Origin: Clostridium_AM tanneri
GTDB lineage: Bacteria; Bacillota; Clostridia; Clostridiales; Clostridiaceae
Direction: 5' to 3'
DNA length: 64,000 bases
Assembly: GCF_033659955.1 (NCBI RefSeq)
Contig: NZ_JARUJP010000003.1
Span: forward strand, 62,001-126,000
The first letter of the stretch is position 1, and each line of letters starts with the position of its first letter. The position numbers and the translations under genes were made by a program. Under the pieces are notes generated by a model that was given only the letters and a program-made list of their open reading frames with translations, did not search any database and had not been told where the DNA came from. Of this stretch, positions 60,383 to 64,000 are shown one piece after another.

Positions 60383-63300
60383 ATGAAAAAATTATTTAGA
60401 CTTTTACTAATTTTCATGATGACTATTAGTTTAAGCTTTAGTAATCTTTTATTAGTACATGCTGAAAATGGAAATAACTCCACTGAATTAAATTTTACTC
60501 CAACACAGGTTATAGCTGATCCGGATAAGCCTATTCTTTATTTCACAGATATGGCAGGAAAAAAGGTCCATTCAATTAACTATGATACCGGTGAACATAA
60601 GAGTATATCTTTTACACTAGCACCAGAAAGACTTACTTTATCTAAGGGAGAACTATTCGTAACTCTTTTAAAAAGTGGACATCAACAGTTTGGCGATTCC
60701 CCTGAAGAAGCCTCTATAGCTATTATTGATGCCGGAAGCCTTACTTTGAGGGAAGAATTTAATGTGGATATTGACCCTTCCGATATTGTTGTAGATAAGC
60801 AGGGCTATATTTATTTATTTGGAGGTTCTCATCAGTGGACTTATATAAAAGCCTACTCTAGAGATGGAAAAGAGGTTAGTTCTAGTGAAGAAAAAATTTA
60901 TCAGGGGAGTGCAGGACAACTTCATCCTACTATGGATAAGGTTTATTTTATGGAGACTAAATCAAGTCCTATTCAAATGGGAACTTTTAATGCAAGTAAT
61001 GGCAGTTCCAAAATAAGTTTTTATAAATGGCTTTATCATGATGATTTTCCAGCTAATAATTACTTTAAGATATCTCCTGATGGAAAGTATATTTTTAATT
61101 CAGCTGGAACAGTTTTTAACGCTGCAAATGATAAAGGAAATGATATGACTTATGTGACCGCTATAAAGGGTGAATTTAAAGACATAGCTTTTGATACTGC
61201 AGCAAACAAGTTTTACACTGCATCAAGTGAAAATATAATAAGTGTTTATGATTATAGTAATTTTAAACTTTTAGGAAAGTATAAAACTCCTTCTAATATA
61301 CAGAATATATTTGCACAGGATAACAAAATTATAACGGTGACTAAGGATAATGCAGGAAAGTACACTATAAATACTATATTTAAGCAAAATATATTAGATG
61401 CTCTTAGTTTAGACAACCCATCAGAGGGTACTATTCCGGACAAAATTATTTCAGCGGTATATGACAGCAGTAGAAATAAAGTATATTCAGTGGATTCTGC
61501 TTTTAACAAGCTGTTGATTTTCGATGCTGCTACAGATGCTTTAGAGAGAACTGTAGATTTAAAATACAGACCTTCTGCAATAACCTTATCAGAAGATGGT
61601 ACAAAACTTTATATTGTAAATGATGATACTCAATATTTAGTTAGTAAAATTGATTTAAGTACACTTGCTAATATTGGTAACTTAAAATTTGCTACAGCAC
61701 CAAAAGCTGATCTGGTAAATGGACATAGACATATATATGAAAAAGGAAATAAATTATACGTTATAACTGGTGATGCAAGTCCAGCACTTTTGGTTTTTGA
61801 TTCAGACACCTTTGTGCAAATTAATTACGGGGCACCTATAGATCAGGTAGGAGATATCAAGTTTACTGCTGATGGCAAATACTTTTATAAGTTAAATGAA
61901 TATAGCTTTCCATCAGGTTTTGAAGCCAATAATGTAATGAAGTACTCTGTAAATGGAAATAGCATTAAACTTGAAGAAAGTTCTAAGATAGAACACTTAG
62001 CCAGCAATAATTATCCTATAGATACGCCTGTATTTTTAACTGAAAATGAAAATAAAGTAATAGGTAGTGATAAGCTTTTTAATGCCAAGGATCTTACTAA
62101 AGCTCCTGTAGCTTTACCGGAGCCTATATATGCAGTATATGAAAAAGAGAATATTATGGTAGGAAAATCTGGGGTATATAGTCTAAGCTCTATGAAACTA
62201 ATAAATACTATACCTACTCATGAAAAGAACATCCTAATTTTCGATAACTTTGGGAAGCTTCACTATTTTGATAATATTACAATGAAATCTATAAATGCTA
62301 AACCAGATATAAAAAAGCTAACTGTACAAAATTCAAGTATCAGTAATGGAGATGTAGATGTACCTCCAGACTATCCTATAGTCGTAAAGTTTGACTATGA
62401 TATAGAGACAGTTGATAGCTCAAAGATTACTATAAAAGACAGTGGCAAGAATTATGAGGTTAACGCTTATGTTCAGGATGGTTTACTAGTTATAGAACAT
62501 GAGGATTTATCTTATAACACCAATTTTACTTTAAACATAGATTCTAAGGCAGTAAATGATTCTGTAAATACCTTATACAATGATTCTTATAGTATAAGCT
62601 TTAACACAGGAAAGGAATTTAACCGTATCAAAGGTATTGATAGGTATGAAACTAGCGTAAATGTTTCAAAGCAATGGGCAAGTTCCCATTATTTAGTACT
62701 TGCTTCTGGAGAGGATTTTCCGGATGCATTAAGTGCAGCACCCTTAGCTAGAACATATGGAGCTCCTATACTATTAACTAATCCCAGTGCACTTATGCCA
62801 AGCACCGAAGCAGAAATATCAAGGCTAGGAGTAAAGGAAGTCTTTATTATTGGAGGAACTGCTTCTGTATCAAAGAATATAGAAAATAAGTTGGCAGCAA
62901 AAGGGATTAGCATAACAAGATTGAGCGGAAATGATAGATATGAAACTTCACTGGCTGTAGCTGACTATATAGGAAGCGCTGGAGAGATATTTGTAGTTTC
63001 AGGAGCTAACTTTCCAGATGCCCTGTCTATAGCCTCCTATGCAGCAGATTCACAGATACCAATTCTTTTAACAGAAGGCAGCAAGTTGTCAGAAGGCATA
63101 GAAGAATTTATTTCAGTTTATGGTGTAAATAAAACCTATTTAATAGGAGGAACAGGGGTCATCAATGAAGATGTAGCAAATAAGCTGCCGAATGTTGAGA
63201 GGATAGGTGGAAGGGATAGATATGAAACTAATATAAAGGTTATGGAAAGATTTCCTTTTTACTTTGGAATAACTATGATTGCTTCTGGTCAGGGATTTGC

Positions 63301-63490
63301 AGATGCTTTATCAGGATCAGCCCTAGCAGCAACCTTTGGCAGTCCTATTATTCTTATGGATGAAGGTATGGCTAATAATGGAGATATTATCCATAGACTA
63401 GGTAGTTTAAAATCCTATATAAAAATGAAATATGTCATTGGCGGAGAAGCTGTAGTGCCTCCATCTGTAGTAGATAAGGTGTTCAAATAG
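60383..63490 (+). CDS. Cell-wall protein with beta-propeller-like region and three CWB2 repeats
   Basis: A 1035-residue exported protein. After a signal peptide (FRLLLIFMMTISLSFSNLLL, cleaved near VHAENG) residues about 35-640 show repeated blades such as DPDKPILYFTDMAGKKVHSI and KYRPSAITLSEDGTKLYIVN, typical of YncE/YVTN-type beta-propellers. An Ig-like/SbsA-type domain follows (about 650-745), then three CWB2 repeats, each starting with RYET (GIDRYETS, GNDRYETS, GRDRYETN) and containing FPDAL or FADAL and IGG. CWB2 repeats hold clostridial proteins on anionic wall polymers. GGGGG precedes the ATG. Its ligand is unknown. Confidence 0.9.
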   Translation: MKKLFRLLLIFMMTISLSFSNLLLVHAENGNNSTELNFTPTQVIADPDKPILYFTDMAGKKVHSINYDTGEHKSISFTLAPERLTLSKGELFVTLLKSGHQQFGDSPEEASIAIIDAGSLTLREEFNVDIDPSDIVVDKQGYIYLFGGSHQWTYIKAYSRDGKEVSSSEEKIYQGSAGQLHPTMDKVYFMETKSSPIQMGTFNASNGSSKISFYKWLYHDDFPANNYFKISPDGKYIFNSAGTVFNAANDKGNDMTYVTAIKGEFKDIAFDTAANKFYTASSENIISVYDYSNFKLLGKYKTPSNIQNIFAQDNKIITVTKDNAGKYTINTIFKQNILDALSLDNPSEGTIPDKIISAVYDSSRNKVYSVDSAFNKLLIFDAATDALERTVDLKYRPSAITLSEDGTKLYIVNDDTQYLVSKIDLSTLANIGNLKFATAPKADLVNGHRHIYEKGNKLYVITGDASPALLVFDSDTFVQINYGAPIDQVGDIKFTADGKYFYKLNEYSFPSGFEANNVMKYSVNGNSIKLEESSKIEHLASNNYPIDTPVFLTENENKVIGSDKLFNAKDLTKAPVALPEPIYAVYEKENIMVGKSGVYSLSSMKLINTIPTHEKNILIFDNFGKLHYFDNITMKSINAKPDIKKLTVQNSSISNGDVDVPPDYPIVVKFDYDIETVDSSKITIKDSGKNYEVNAYVQDGLLVIEHEDLSYNTNFTLNIDSKAVNDSVNTLYNDSYSISFNTGKEFNRIKGIDRYETSVNVSKQWASSHYLVLASGEDFPDALSAAPLARTYGAPILLTNPSALMPSTEAEISRLGVKEVFIIGGTASVSKNIENKLAAKGISITRLSGNDRYETSLAVADYIGSAGEIFVVSGANFPDALSIASYAADSQIPILLTEGSKLSEGIEEFISVYGVNKTYLIGGTGVINEDVANKLPNVERIGGRDRYETNIKVMERFPFYFGITMIASGQGFADALSGSALAATFGSPIILMDEGMANNGDIIHRLGSLKSYIKMKYVIGGEAVVPPSVVDKVFK

Positions 63491-63826
63491 TTATAAACTA
63501 TATAAAGAGGAAATAAAAAGAGTATAAATATGGATGATCAATTGGGGCTGTCGCACTAAGAGTAAATTTTACAACATATTGTGTTTGTTATTGAGTTGCA
63601 AACCAGTATATTGTATATAAATTTCTTAATGCGACAGCCCCTTGGTTTACAAATACATAAAGTCTATTATAAATCAGTAAATATTTAATCTATCAGCTGT
63701 TTTCTTACTGACGAAAATGCTAGAAGTCTTTACTGTTTTGTGATGGCTAAAATTTAAGAAATCCAGTGGATTATATTGACATACTGTCAAAAATTTGGTT
63801 TTATAGAGTAATAAGGAGGAGATAAC
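63491..63826. other. Intergenic region with a MITE-like element
   Basis: It holds the 98-bp inverted-repeat element and, to its right, about 180 bp without recognisable genes before the last ORF. The element may also terminate the CWB2 gene. Confidence 0.6.
63544..63641. mobile_element. MITE-like 98-bp element with 17-bp terminal inverted repeats
   Basis: GGGGCTGTCGCACTAAG (63544-63560) and CTTAATGCGACAGCCCC (63625-63641) match at 16 of 17 positions in inverted orientation. GGGGCTGTCGCA is a common terminal sequence of clostridial and bacilli insertion sequences. The 64-bp interior codes for nothing. Confidence 0.55.
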
Positions 63827-64000
63827 TTGAAGAGTAAAATTGTAACAGGATTTCTTTGTACTATTCTTTTGATGACAGCACCTAGTGTACAAGCAGCAGA
63901 ATTTATAGACAATCAGGTAGTAAATTCAAACAAAACATGGGATAGTTAAATTTAATAGTGAGATCGCTTTAGAAAATTTAACTAGAGATGCTATAACAGT
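63827..64000 (+). pseudogene. Exported protein with Ig-like/SbsA domain, frameshifted and cut by the window edge
   Basis: A TTG start at 63827 after AAGGAGGA opens a signal peptide (KIVTGFLCTILLMTAPSVQA) followed by the mature start EFIDNQVVNSNKTW. The frame then stops at 63947-63949. If one G of the GGG at 63939-63941 is ignored, it continues IVKFNSEIALENLTRDAITV to the window end, typical of the SbsA-like Ig domain (KTWTIKFN...AITV). So there is a one-base insertion: a true frameshift or a sequencing error. Confidence 0.6.

Overview
The window looks like a chromosomal segment of a low-GC, endospore-forming anaerobe of the genus Clostridium or a close relative. The evidence is the strongly A+T-rich sequence, AGGAGG-type ribosome binding sites, frequent TTG/GTG starts, extended -10 promoters, a Spo0M homologue, a GerMN-domain lipoprotein, clostridial CWB2 cell-wall repeats, and a short-chain dehydrogenase very close to what I remember of clostridial 7-alpha-hydroxysteroid dehydrogenase. 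No rRNA, tRNA, CRISPR array, intact insertion sequence or prophage was seen.

Layout. 1-3.4 kb: the 3' part of a flavin/Fe-S enoate-reductase-type enzyme and a DEAD-box RNA helicase. 4-8.9 kb: a tandem duplication of an OPT-family transporter plus an overlapping PqqD-like small protein. 8.9-13.8 kb: a cupin protein, an orphan OmpR-type regulator divergent from the hydroxysteroid dehydrogenase, a pseudouridine synthase and a ferredoxin-type protein. 14-14.8 kb: an MNT/HEPN toxin-antitoxin pair. 15.7-21.3 kb: a two-component system and an ABC exporter, with a duplicated promoter/operator in front of each unit. 21.4-28.5 kb: a DUF421 protein and a PanE/IclR/PanB/Na+-symporter/amidohydrolase group with palindromic candidate IclR sites. 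28.5-31.4 kb: an ABC importer behind a multi-hairpin attenuator. 31.5-36.3 kb: a TSUP permease, a PhzF protein next to a MocR-type relic, and a proline-racemase family enzyme divergent from a ROK regulator across a large palindrome. 36.5-43.1 kb: a chemoreceptor and a kinase/VWA/YARHG/amidase group. 43.3-56.2 kb: a molybdopterin oxidoreductase, a double HNH protein, Spo0M, an aminopeptidase, a nucleobase permease, a GerMN lipoprotein, an AAA ATPase, a MerR regulator and a YdbS/YdbT pair. 56.2-64 kb: an orphan cobalamin riboswitch, a VanR/VanS-like pair with a D,D-carboxypeptidase, a large CWB2 protein, a 98-bp MITE-like element and a frameshifted exported protein at the right edge.

How the parts work together. 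Much of the window consists of small self-contained regulatory units: a sensor or regulator next to its target with visible operators. Four are readable from the sequence alone. They are TTGCCACA repeats between the orphan regulator and the dehydrogenase; CTTAC-N6-GTAAG sites before both the two-component operon and the ABC exporter; 11-bp tandem repeats before vanR-like and before the carboxypeptidase gene; and a 16-bp-arm palindrome between the racemase and ROK genes. The less explained units are the duplicated OPT/PqqD cassette, the attenuator at 28.5 kb, the kinase/VWA/YARHG/amidase group, and the cobalamin riboswitch that controls only a 15-codon frame followed by terminators.
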